Assembly: GCF_001753245.1 (NCBI RefSeq)
Contig: NZ_CP017415.1
Coordinates: 1,454,501 to 1,518,500, forward strand
Length of the DNA stretch: 64,000 nt
Reading direction: 5' to 3'
Origin: Acidihalobacter yilgarnensis
GTDB lineage: Bacteria; Pseudomonadota; Gammaproteobacteria; DSM-5130; Acidihalobacteraceae
A program made the translations under genes and the position numbers. This document shows positions 1-7,531 of the stretch, piece after piece (positions within the stretch are counted from its first letter, which is position 1; each line of letters begins with the position of its first letter). The notes beneath the pieces are model-generated. The model was not told the origin of the DNA, made no database searches, and saw only the letters and a list, made by a program, of their open reading frames with translations.

Positions 1-79
1 CAAGATAGGCGCCCAGCAAGCGGGCGTCCTGCGGCAAATCAACGGCCCAGAGCTTGCGCATAAAGGTCGACACGGCCAT
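1..79 (-). CDS. Partial hypothetical protein (N-terminal 26 residues)
   Basis: A minus-strand ATG at 79-77 opens a frame that stays open to the window edge and begins MAVSTFMRKLWAVDLPQDA. A strong Shine-Dalgarno sequence (GGAGGT) lies about six bases upstream, which supports this start. Only 26 residues are visible, too few to assign a family. Confidence 0.5.
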   Translation of the reverse strand, partial: MAVSTFMRKLWAVDLPQDARLLGAYL

Positions 80-312
80 GAAAGCACCTCCAGGTCAGGG
101 TTTCGCTCAGTGGGTCGTACCGTTGTAAACCGGCAGATGACCGCCCGGATGCCGGAATAACCTAAAATCCGGAGCTTTTTCGCGATTTCCGTGACCAGCA
201 TGCCGATTTGCGGGAAAACGCAAGCTGATCGGACTGCGTGAACATCAAGACATCGAATAACCTGTATATCAAAATATCTCGATACCTAAATATCTAGAAG
301 CTTGACGAGATA

Positions 313-354
313 CGCGCGCGCGTGCGCGGGCGCGGGCGCGGGCGCGGGCGCGCG
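313..354. repeat. G/C-only tandem repeat (GGGCGC units)
   Basis: Forty-two bases that are G or C apart from a single T, with at least four consecutive GGGCGC units flanked by alternating CG. Alternating purine-pyrimidine tracts of this kind can adopt Z-DNA or slip during replication. No function is assigned. Confidence 0.85.
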
Positions 355-383
355 ATAAGTTATTACCCCTAAGAAGTTAAAAA

Positions 384-443
384 AAAACCAAAGTCAAAAT
401 CAACGTCAAAGTCAAAACCAAAACCAAAACCAAAACCAAAACC
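384..443. repeat. Ten-unit 6-bp direct repeat array (AAAACC and variants)
   Basis: The stretch splits without gaps into ten hexamers: AAAACC, AAAGTC, AAAATC, AACGTC, AAAGTC, then five AAAACC. The graded divergence at the left end looks like an ageing tandem array. It could bind a protein as a short iteron or be a plain variable-number repeat. Confidence 0.85.
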
Positions 444-465
444 CTCCGCCTCGCTTCGCTCGGCG

Positions 466-497
466 CCAAGGGGGATTCGCTTCGCTCACCCCCTTGG
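466..497. repeat. Inverted repeat / hairpin CCAAGGGGG-CCCCCTTGG
   Basis: Two perfect 9-base arms (466-474 and 489-497) are separated by 14 bases. The loop carries TCGCTTCGCTC, which also occurs just upstream at 451-461. It has no trailing T-tract, so it is not a typical terminator. Confidence 0.75.
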
Positions 498-683
498 GAC
501 CCCTGTATCCAACCTATGCCTCGATTTCTAAAACCAAAGGAACAGTTAAAACCGTTTCAACTGTTAAAGAGCGCACGCGAAATTCTCAAAAAAAATCAAC
601 AGTATGGGCGTCAAGGGGAACCGCTTCGAAACGGTTTGCTGAAACATTGCCCGTGCGTGTCGAACACAACGAAGATCATCAGA

Positions 684-796
684 ATGAAGATTCCCAGCTC
701 AATCACTCGGAAGGCGATTGCGGAGCTTGAGGCCGGGAAGGGCAAGCGCTCGCCAGTGTCGATGGCCTGATGACGGAATTGCATGCGGACGATTGA
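684..796 (+). pseudogene. Remnant of a RelB/DinJ-like antitoxin (frameshifted)
   Basis: From the ATG at 684 the frame reads like the start of a RelB/DinJ antitoxin (MKIPSSITRKAIAELEAGKG). It then shifts: the expected tail (ASVDGLMTELHADD and a stop at 794-796) is in the next frame. Inserting one base after 'aagcgc' (about 748) would restore the frame. No RelE-type toxin follows; IS605 debris does. I read this as a dead antitoxin left after loss of its toxin. Confidence 0.5.
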
Positions 797-834
797 TCGC
801 GCCTCCGCGCTCAAGCGTGACTGTTCTTTGGGCG

Positions 835-945
835 GAACACGCCGGTTAGCTTGTGAAGTGAGCGGTGCGGTAATGCCGCCAGCAGCAGGAACACCCATCA
901 AAGCGACTCAGGGGTGGCTTAGTGCCGCCCCAGAGCGCCGTGCAT
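835..945 (+). pseudogene. TnpB C-terminal remnant of an IS605-type element
   Basis: The plus-strand translation LACEVSGAVMPPAAGT and the following WLSAAPERR match, almost residue for residue, the C-terminal end of the tnpB of the IS605-type element a kilobase downstream (there on the minus strand). Only the last 35-40 codons remain, so this is the scar of an older related insertion in the opposite orientation. Confidence 0.7.
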
Positions 946-978
946 TTAGACTGGGAGATACTTGTCTAGTGCCAATTA

Positions 979-995
979 ATATCAGCTGATGATAT
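979..995 (+). promoter_or_regulatory. Palindromic operator-like site upstream of tumE
   Basis: ATATCA-GCTGA-TGATAT forms an inverted repeat containing the perfect palindrome ATCAGCTGAT (981-990). It lies 9 bp upstream of the tumE start, where an autoregulatory TA operator is expected. The HTH protein TumA is the likely ligand (inference). Confidence 0.45.
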
Positions 996-1003
996 AGTTA
1001 ACT

Positions 1004-1369
1004 ATGCGCGCAGATCATGGCATAGATACCCTGTTAGACCTGGATGGTCAGATCATCGATCAAGGCCGTGGGTATTGGGTCAAGTTCGAGGTTTGGCGCA
1101 TCGAGGCAAGCTCTGCCGTTCCGCATGGTATCCGCTACTCCCTGACGCTCCACGAACCCTATGGCAAGAGGATTTTAGGGTACGACAACGCGCACGCAGT
1201 CAAACCGCCGAAGAAGTTCAAGTATGTGGGACGCATCCTTGCCCATGACCACAAACATCGTCATGTCTCTGACAAAGGTGTGCCCTATGAGTTTCAGGAC
1301 GCCGCCCAGTTGCTGGCGGATTTTTTTGTAGACGTGGATCGCGTACTGAAAGAGGGTGAAAGCCAATGA
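1004..1369 (+). CDS. tumE: TumE-family toxin (DUF6516)
   Basis: A 121-residue protein resembling TumE/DUF6516 toxins: an N-terminal segment with the DLDGQIIDQGRGYWVKF pattern and a central HEPYGKRILGYDNAH block. It is the first gene of a two-gene module and overlaps the downstream HTH antitoxin by four bases (ATGA), typical of translationally coupled toxin-antitoxin pairs. The biochemical target of the family is not evident from sequence. The full usual length suggests it is intact. Confidence 0.75.
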   Translation: MRADHGIDTLLDLDGQIIDQGRGYWVKFEVWRIEASSAVPHGIRYSLTLHEPYGKRILGYDNAHAVKPPKKFKYVGRILAHDHKHRHVSDKGVPYEFQDAAQLLADFFVDVDRVLKEGESQ

Positions 1370-1716
1370 AACAGATTGTTATCGGCATCATGCCGCAAGA
1401 ACAGATTCGAGAGCGGATGCTGGCCATCGCGCGCGGTGAATACAAGCCGAAACCCAGCGAACCCAAAGTGTGGTTCACGTCCATGCGCTCCCTGGCCGAG
1501 GTGCTGAGCGACGACAACCGCGCACTGCTTAAAGTCATCATGGAAATCAAGCCGGAATCGATCTCTGCTTTGGCCGAGGCGACTGGCCGCAAGCAAGGCA
1601 ATCTTTCCCGAACGCTGAAAATGCTGTCCAACTACGGCATTGTCGAAATGCGCCGCGAGAACCGTCATGTGAGGCCGATCGCGAAAGCGTCAAAATTCAG
1701 GATAGTGGCAGCGTGA
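1366..1716 (+). CDS. tumA: TumA-like HTH antitoxin (HVO_A0114/MarR-like)
   Basis: A 116-residue DNA-binding protein. Residues about 55-105 form a winged helix-turn-helix (ISALAEATGRKQGNLSRTLK, then a wing ending in RRENRHVRP), as in HVO_A0114-type regulators paired with TumE toxins. The first 30 residues contain the IARGEYKP motif common to this antitoxin family. It probably neutralises the upstream toxin and represses the operon through the palindrome before tumE. Confidence 0.75.
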   Translation: MKQIVIGIMPQEQIRERMLAIARGEYKPKPSEPKVWFTSMRSLAEVLSDDNRALLKVIMEIKPESISALAEATGRKQGNLSRTLKMLSNYGIVEMRRENRHVRPIAKASKFRIVAA

Positions 1717-1872
1717 TGGGGATCGAGTGGCATCTGTTCGACTCAACTCAAGAACGGCCGAATCGGGAGCTTGTGCGCTGATGCCGATTCAGGCTCCAGA
1801 TGGCAAGACCGCATCTTGTAGTGCACCGGTTGACATCCTCCCCGGCTTGAAGGCCGGAGATTCCTACGGCGC

Positions 1873-3094
1873 TCAGGCGCGGCATTGAGCCATTCCTGAG
1901 TCGCTTCGGTGGGTTCCTGCTGCTGGCGGCATTGCTGCACCGCTCACTACACAGGCGAACCGGGCGTGTCCCGCCCTTTTGATGTTGATCGCGCCGGCCA
2001 CATCGGCGTTTTCCTCGAAACCGCATTCGACGCAAAGGAATTGCGCTTGCGTCTGCCGGTTGTCCGCCGAGATATGGCCGCAGCACGGACAGGTGCGGCT
2101 GGTGTACTGCGGCGGCACGGCGACCAGCCAGCCGCCGTTCCACGCCAGCTTGTAGTCCAGTTGACGACGGAACTCGAACCAGCCTTGGTCGAGGATGGAT
2201 TTGTGCAGGCCGGATTTAGCCCGAACGTTACGGCCCGGTTTCTCGGTGGTTCCCGTCGCGGATCTCGACATGTTCCGAACCTGCAAGTCCTCGATACACA
2301 CCATCGCGTGGTTTTGGCTGATCGTGGTCGTGGCTTTGTGCAAAAAGTCGCGGCGGGCGTTGCCGATGCGGGAATGGATACGCTGGACGCGGGCCTTCGC
2401 CTTCATCCAGTTGTTGCTGAATTTCACCTTGCGGCTCATCGCCTGCTGTGGCTTTGCGCAGGGCGGTTTCGTGCCGCTTGAAGCTATTGAGGGGTGCGTA
2501 GAACGTACCGTCCGAGAGCGTGGCAAAGCGGGCAATACCCATGTCGATGCCAACCGCATCGCCGGTCGGAATGGGCTGCGAAACCTCTCGCTCGGTCTGG
2601 ATCGACACGAACCACTTCCCGCTGTTCTGCGACACAGTAATGTTCTTGACCGTGCCCAGCACTTCCCGGCTGTTGCGGTAGCGCAGCCAGCCGAGCTTGG
2701 GCAAGAACACGCGCCCGTTGTCCTGATCGAGCTTGATCTGCTTCGGATCGGGGTAGCGGAAGCTATCGGACTGGCCTTTCTTCTTGAAACGCGGGAAGTC
2801 GGCTCGTTTGGCGAAGAAATTGCTGTACGCCCGCTCCAGGTCCTTGAGCGTCTGTTGTAGTGGATGCACTGGCGCATCGGCCAACCACACGGTTCCCGTG
2901 TCGTTGCGCCACTCGGTGAGCAGCTTGCACAGGCCCGCATAGCCGAGCTTCTTCTCACCTTTCTCGTAGCGCTCTTTCTGCAACGCCAGCGCCTTGTTGA
3001 ACACGAAGCGGCACGACCCCGCGAAGCGGCACATCTGGCGCTGCTGTTCACCGGTGGGCATCAATTCGTACTTGAAGGCTTGGAGGCGCTGCAT
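1873..3094 (-). pseudogene. tnpB: TnpB RNA-guided nuclease gene, frameshifted
   Basis: The two frames together encode a full TnpB of about 400 residues: RuvC-I (AVGIDMGIARFATLSDG), RuvC-II (MVCIEDLQVRNM), the zinc finger (CPCCGH ... CVECGF) and RuvC-III (ENADVAGAINI). The frame from 3094 breaks near 2450, where LRKA should continue as QQAMSRKVKF but lies in another frame, consistent with one extra base. All catalytic residues are still present in the two halves, so the inactivation looks recent, unless programmed frameshifting or a sequencing error is involved. Confidence 0.8.
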
Positions 3095-3117
3095 GCGTTA
3101 AATCACACTCTTGGTCT

Positions 3118-3531
3118 ATGAGCGATGACAGCGATATTCGACACGGACGGCACTGTGTTTTCAAGATGCACGTTCACTTGGTCTTTGTGGCGAAGTATCG
3201 CCGCAAAGTGTTCGACGGCGACGCCATCGACCGGCTGCGCATCATCTTCGCCAAGACCAGCGCCGACTTCGATGCGCGACTGATCGAAATGGATGGCGAG
3301 GACGATCATGTGCATCTGCTGGTCGAGTACCCACCCAAGGTCGCCGTCTCCAATCTCGTGAACAGCCTCAAGGGCGTGTCCAGCCGCCTGCTGCGCAAGG
3401 AGCGGCCAGACATCCAGAAACGCTACTGGAAAGGCGCACTGTGGTCGCCGTCCTACTTCGCATCAAGCTGCGGCGGTGCGCCGATTTCCATCGTGCGACA
3501 GTACATCGAACAGCAGCAGACGCCACACTAA
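3118..3531 (+). CDS. tnpA: IS200/IS605 TnpA transposase (Y1, HUH)
   Basis: A 137-residue Y1 transposase that cuts and joins single-stranded DNA at the element ends. The HUH motif is visible as DDHVHLLVEYPP (about residues 60-71) and the nucleophilic tyrosine as SIVRQYIEQQ (about 125). It is transcribed divergently from tnpB with a 23-bp gap. Length and motifs fit an active enzyme that could still mobilise the element although tnpB is broken. Confidence 0.9.
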   Translation: MSDDSDIRHGRHCVFKMHVHLVFVAKYRRKVFDGDAIDRLRIIFAKTSADFDARLIEMDGEDDHVHLLVEYPPKVAVSNLVNSLKGVSSRLLRKERPDIQKRYWKGALWSPSYFASSCGGAPISIVRQYIEQQQTPH

Positions 3532-3602
3532 AACCCCAGGACGGCAACAAAGTCCGCGCTATCCTTCCCCGCCCTGAACGGCGGGGCTTGTCGCGCACCG
3601 GG

Positions 3603-5561
3603 TCAAGCAATTTTCGCGGCAACCGCTTCCAGGGTATCGAAGCCTACATGCCGCCCGAAGAGAAACACGCCGTCGTCGCCCGATTGCCGGTTCGAATCGG
3701 CGGCAAGATTGCCATGGCCGCGCTGCCTCAGATCCGCTTCCGCAATCTCGAAGCCGTCGGTCGTGCGCGTCATGACATCTAGGCGCTGCAAGGTCTTTTC
3801 CTTCATCGGACGGGATAGATACAAATCGAACCAGCCTTCGCCGCCGTTGCGCGCCACGCGGCCACGCAGCTGGTGCAACTGGGTCAGCCCTAGCGTTTCC
3901 GGGTTCATCACCACAAGGCGTCGAACACCCGGCAGATCGATACCCACCTCGACGAGCGTGGTGGCTACGAGGATGCGGGCTTTACCGGACTTCATCGCCT
4001 CCATAGCCGCCCGGTTTTCGTCCTGATCCAGACCGCCATGCGCCAGCATGACTTGTCCCGGGAAATGACGCTCCCACAGATGAAACATGTCCTCGGCCGA
4101 TTTGCGATCGCGCCCGGTGCCGGGTTCATTGGCGCCGGCCTTGCGCGGGTAGACGACGATGACCTGACTGCCGGATGTGCAGGTTTCGCGGATCTGTTGA
4201 AACAGTTTGGTCTGCTCGCCGGCTTGCCAGAGACGGGTGTGAATGGTCTTCTTGACCGGTCCGTCCCGCAATTTCGAAACCGTTAGCGCGCCAAAGCGAA
4301 TCAGCGCCTGGGAGCGCGGAATGCAGGTTGCCGATGCTTCCAGCAGATGCGTGCCGTCGCCGACGAGCTTCTCCCGCTGTTCACGGGAAAACTTGTGCTG
4401 TTCGTCGACCACGACTAGATCCATGTGCCCGATTTCTCGATGCAACAGAGCCGTCGTGCCGACCAGTAATGGCGCATGGGTCAAATCGCTCGTGCTTTCT
4501 GTTGTGCCGGTCACGCAGACAGCGGCGACATCAGGCCACCAGCCGATGATGCGCTCGTGTACCTGCTCGGCCAGTCGCTCGTTCGGCAGCAGGATAGCCA
4601 CGCGCCCTCCGCCGCGCACGACGGAGATGGCCGCCAGCGCGAAAACGGCCGTTTTGCCGGTTCCCACGTCACCGGATAGCAGACGGCGCATGGGTTGGAG
4701 CCTGGAAAGATCCTTGTGGATTTCCCCAACGGCAGTGCGCTGGTCCTTCGTGAGTGCGAAGCCGAGCGCCCTAGCTTGCGGTTCCCAGGGTGCGGGATTG
4801 TGCCACCGGGTCACGCCAAGATGTTGCGCGGCGCGAAGATCGCGCAGGGCATGCCAGGCGGCGAGTCTCTCCAGCACTTGCTGCGCAGCGCACCCCTCGG
4901 TCGGCGTTCGCGGACGATGAGCAAGCCAGAGCACCCGTTCCAGTGGAACCCGCATGGGAAGGCCTGACACCATGTGCCATTCGTTGATCTCCGACTCGCC
5001 CAGTTGAGCGCGAAGCCAGTTGGCGGCATCGGGCACCTGCGCCTTGAGTCGGTTCAGCACGTACCGGCGAACGACATCCGGCTCCAAACCCTGTTTGCCA
5101 GAGTAGATGGGACGAAGCTTGCCGACCCATTCAGGCGAAACGGGTTGAGTGCCCTTGAGGCGCAATGCGCGTCCCGCGAAGTCGAGCTTGCCGAATAGAT
5201 GCACCCGGCAGCCTGACGGCAAAGTCCTACGCAGCGTATCGAGATCAGCCGCCGTACCGTAAAGAGTGAATTCAAGCGCGCGGCCGGCGTCATCCAGCAT
5301 CTGACCGATCAGGCGAGGGTAGGGGCGGGTGTTGAGCACCGGCGCGCGGCTCAATACCCCATGCACGAGAACCATCTGCCCAACATCGCCGGACTTGAAA
5401 TCGAATTGTGTTATGGGGTGCCGCAGGTCATCCCAACGGTGAGGCAGGAAGAGGGGTATCTGTCTTGCCTGCGTCAGCCCAAACGCGGCCAAGGGACCCA
5501 CCGAACGGTTGTCCCTGGAAGCGTGACCGGGCTGAGTGGCCGCGGTGGACATGACTGGCAT
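3603..5561 (-). CDS. RecG-like ATP-dependent DNA helicase
   Basis: A 652-residue superfamily-2 helicase with RecG architecture: an N-terminal OB-fold/wedge-like part (about 1-250), Walker A SGDVGTGKT (about 300), a Walker B variant VVVDEQHKF and a C-terminal helicase domain with ILVATTLVEVGIDLPG and QLHQLRGRVARNGGEGWF. RecG remodels forks and recombination intermediates. The motif III region reads SATCIPRSQAL rather than the usual TATPIPRTLAL, and the protein is slightly shorter than chromosomal RecG, so it is probably an element-borne paralogue. The IS605-type element ends just after its stop codon. Confidence 0.8.
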   Translation of the reverse strand: MPVMSTAATQPGHASRDNRSVGPLAAFGLTQARQIPLFLPHRWDDLRHPITQFDFKSGDVGQMVLVHGVLSRAPVLNTRPYPRLIGQMLDDAGRALEFTLYGTAADLDTLRRTLPSGCRVHLFGKLDFAGRALRLKGTQPVSPEWVGKLRPIYSGKQGLEPDVVRRYVLNRLKAQVPDAANWLRAQLGESEINEWHMVSGLPMRVPLERVLWLAHRPRTPTEGCAAQQVLERLAAWHALRDLRAAQHLGVTRWHNPAPWEPQARALGFALTKDQRTAVGEIHKDLSRLQPMRRLLSGDVGTGKTAVFALAAISVVRGGGRVAILLPNERLAEQVHERIIGWWPDVAAVCVTGTTESTSDLTHAPLLVGTTALLHREIGHMDLVVVDEQHKFSREQREKLVGDGTHLLEASATCIPRSQALIRFGALTVSKLRDGPVKKTIHTRLWQAGEQTKLFQQIRETCTSGSQVIVVYPRKAGANEPGTGRDRKSAEDMFHLWERHFPGQVMLAHGGLDQDENRAAMEAMKSGKARILVATTLVEVGIDLPGVRRLVVMNPETLGLTQLHQLRGRVARNGGEGWFDLYLSRPMKEKTLQRLDVMTRTTDGFEIAEADLRQRGHGNLAADSNRQSGDDGVFLFGRHVGFDTLEAVAAKIA

Positions 5562-5618
5562 CCCGTGTCAAAAGTTTCTCAAACTTTATCAGACAGTTGC
5601 GTGAACGCAAGAATCATT

Positions 5619-5707
5619 CTCTCTTTCCCGCATACACGGGGGGAACGATGTTGAACGGTGAGCCCAGGGAATAGCTCGCCTCTCATCCCCGCATACACAG
5701 GGGGAAC
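5619..5707 (-). CRISPR. Vestigial two-repeat type I-E-like CRISPR
   Basis: Two 28-base repeats (5619-5646 and 5680-5707) match at 25 of 28 positions around the core CCCGCATACAC and end in GGGGGAAC. Their spacing is exactly 61 bp, the periodicity of type I-E arrays, leaving one 33-bp spacer (5647-5679). On the minus strand the repeat begins GTTCCCCC and ends GGGGATGAGAG, the usual I-E form. There are no cas genes in the window, so the array is a remnant, a mini-array or a decoy. Confidence 0.6.
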
Positions 5708-5772
5708 CCTTCTTCCAATCCATTGAAAAAAGAGCAATTTTTAGAGCCGTTTCAAAGTACCAACTTCTTGAC

Positions 5773-5807
5773 GCCTCAAAACGGGCCAAAATAGCCCGCT
5801 TTGAGGC
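5773..5807 (-). terminator. Hairpin downstream of the outer-membrane protein gene
   Basis: A long inverted repeat (GCCTCAAAACGGGC / GCCCGCTTTGAGGC, one mismatch, 7-base loop) starts 12 bases past the stop codon at 5819. The U-tract is poor, so termination may be weak or the structure may protect the mRNA 3' end. Confidence 0.6.
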
Positions 5808-5818
5808 TGCCAGTAACA

Positions 5819-6667
5819 TCAAAACACCCGAATACCCAGCATCAGGACATCCTGGCGCGTCGTGCTGTTCGGCTCAAGCAACGACAGGGTTCCTATCGAA
5901 GTTTGCACGGTGCTCATCGAAGAAGCGCCATAACCGAATTTCGTCTGCGAATAACTCACAAACACGTTCCAGTTGTTGCTCGGAATCCAAGACAATTTGA
6001 CCCCTTCCTGAGTCCAGCTATGGCTCCCAAGATCAACCCGGGTGCCGGAGCCGATATAAATATTATCGTACGCGCCGAATGTGTTGCCCGACTGTACATT
6101 TCCCGATAGCACGAATCCGCGGCCGAGATTGTAATCGACATCCAGACCGATGCCGTCGTAACCATTGTAATAATCTTCCTGATAGCCGCCGACCCCGCCC
6201 AGCGTTCGATACCACGCATGGCGGCCCCAAAGCACATCCGGCATGACGGCAAGTCCGGGCAACGGAGAGAACCCGTAATCGAACTTGAGATCAAAGTCGA
6301 TGATCTTGTTTCCTGTCTGCGACTGAACCGGAGTGATGGTGCCCGTTTGGATGTTCTGCACAGCGCCGTTGTAATGGGTGTTTCCGGAAAACAGGCTGTA
6401 ATCCGTCTGAAAACCGAAATGACTCCATTGGCCGCCAACACCAATCTCATGACCGTCGATCGTGCCGGATTCAGAATCCAGCGAGGCACCGTTGTAGGTT
6501 TCCTGATAATGCTGCGAAAGCTGTCCGATGCCGATATTGATGCCGGAATGCGCATCTTGAATCGTGTTGGGCACAGCCCCAAAGAAATCCGAAAAGCCGT
6601 AAGCATAGGCGGGTCCGGCCAGGGCGACAGACAGCAAGGCGACGCCAGGAAAAATCACTTTCTTCAT
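5819..6667 (-). CDS. Putative outer-membrane beta-barrel protein
   Basis: A 282-residue protein with a clear signal peptide (MKKVIFPGVALLSVALAGPA, cleavage near AYA). It then has alternating polar/hydrophobic strands rich in Tyr, Gly and Asn, and ends in phenylalanine (LGIRVF), the usual C-terminal signal of outer-membrane barrels. I chose the ATG at 6667 because the signal peptide begins there; the upstream part of the open frame overlaps the RNase III gene and is spurious. No specific porin family is recognised. Confidence 0.7.
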   Translation of the reverse strand: MKKVIFPGVALLSVALAGPAYAYGFSDFFGAVPNTIQDAHSGINIGIGQLSQHYQETYNGASLDSESGTIDGHEIGVGGQWSHFGFQTDYSLFSGNTHYNGAVQNIQTGTITPVQSQTGNKIIDFDLKFDYGFSPLPGLAVMPDVLWGRHAWYRTLGGVGGYQEDYYNGYDGIGLDVDYNLGRGFVLSGNVQSGNTFGAYDNIYIGSGTRVDLGSHSWTQEGVKLSWIPSNNWNVFVSYSQTKFGYGASSMSTVQTSIGTLSLLEPNSTTRQDVLMLGIRVF

Positions 6668-6755
6668 TATTAAATATCCTAAATTAAACAATAGGTTAGA
6701 TCGATTTCCCAATCGCAAAACGATCGTAACCACAACTTCAAAACAGGCAAGCCGA

Positions 6756-7400
6756 TCACCCGGCGAGCTTTTCCAGGCACTGCGCCGCGGCGCTGAACTC
6801 GGCTTCTTGCCGACTGCTGCCCATGCCCACGCCGCCGACACCACCGGCCGTGCAATGCACGATGAACTGGCCGCCGCGCGCCGACACCGTGCGATAGTGC
6901 GGTCCGGCCTCATGGCGCCGCGCCAAACATTCCTGCAATTTCGTTTTCGCGTCCTTGGCGTCCTCCGGGTCCTCCGGCAGGTTCTGCATGGCAACGGTAA
7001 GCAGGGCGGTGACGAAGGCTCTCGCCGCTTCCCATCCGGCATATTCGAAGACCGCGCCGATGATGGCTTCCACTGCGCCGGCCAGCACTCGGGGCGATGG
7101 CGTCTCCGGGTGCGCGTGAGTGCCGGAAAGCGCGATCCGTCCGGCGAGATCCATGTTCTGCGCGACCCGGCACAACGCATCCCGTTCCACGAGACGGGTG
7201 CGGAGCCGGCTCATGCCGCCTTCGGTCAGCTGCGAGGGTTTGCAGTACAGCCATTCGGACACGACGAGTTCCAGTACCGCATCCCCCAGAAATTCGAGTC
7301 GTTCGTTGTGAGGCTCGCCGGCGGAACGATGCGTCAACGCCGTGCGCAACAGCGGGTCGTCGGCCAGTCCGTCGGGGAGATGGGATATCCAGTTCTGCAT
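6756..7400 (-). CDS. rnc: RNase III homologue with a missing metal ligand
   Basis: A 214-residue double-stranded-RNA endonuclease homologue. The N-terminal RNase III domain has the signature NERLEFLGDAVLE (about residues 32-44), and a C-terminal dsRNA-binding domain follows (KTKLQECLARR ... SSRQEAEFSAAAQCLEKL). The second catalytic block reads LAGAVEAIIGAVF where E. coli has LADTVEALIGGVF, so the aspartate equivalent to Asp114 is glycine while Glu117 is kept. This could reduce cleavage and leave RNA binding. It is divergent from the trb operon. Confidence 0.85.
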   Translation of the reverse strand: MQNWISHLPDGLADDPLLRTALTHRSAGEPHNERLEFLGDAVLELVVSEWLYCKPSQLTEGGMSRLRTRLVERDALCRVAQNMDLAGRIALSGTHAHPETPSPRVLAGAVEAIIGAVFEYAGWEAARAFVTALLTVAMQNLPEDPEDAKDAKTKLQECLARRHEAGPHYRTVSARGGQFIVHCTAGGVGGVGMGSSRQEAEFSAAAQCLEKLAG

Positions 7401-7531
7401 GCAGGCAGCATGAGGGGCGCGCCAACCTGCTACGGACCCAAATAACCGCGCTCACAACCGTTATTCAGCGAAAACATGGGGTGACAACGGTGCGATGCTG
7501 GAAATCCGACGTTCAGAAATGGGTATCTCGT

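Larger units (their letters stand above)
80..683. other. Non-coding region rich in simple repeats
   Basis: I see no convincing gene here. The region goes from AT-rich DNA (about 240-300, with repeated ATATC/ATACC motifs), through a 42-bp G/C block, to a hexamer array, a hairpin and an inverted repeat AACAGTT (541-547) / AACTGTT (559-565). Short open frames across 494-683 have no recognisable protein features. The mix of an AT-rich patch beside direct repeats resembles replication or partition loci, but no initiator gene is visible, so that is only a suggestion. Confidence 0.5.
1831..3590. mobile_element. IS200/IS605-family element (divergent tnpA and tnpB)
   Basis: The two ends carry the subterminal hairpins typical of this family. 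One is at about 1841-1856 (CCGGC TTGAA GGCCGG, within a gacatcctcccc context) and the other at 3567-3586 (CCCCGCC CTGAAC GGCGGGG). Between them are a divergent Y1 transposase gene and tnpB. Family members move as single strands and make no target duplication, and none is seen. The right end lies just beyond the stop codon of the RecG-like gene. Confidence 0.85.

Noticed and set aside
494-770. Two overlapping plus-strand frames of 78 and 84 codons
   Set aside because: Only the segment from 684 resembles a protein (a RelB-like antitoxin start) and it is frameshifted. The upstream parts are low-complexity with no ribosome-binding site.
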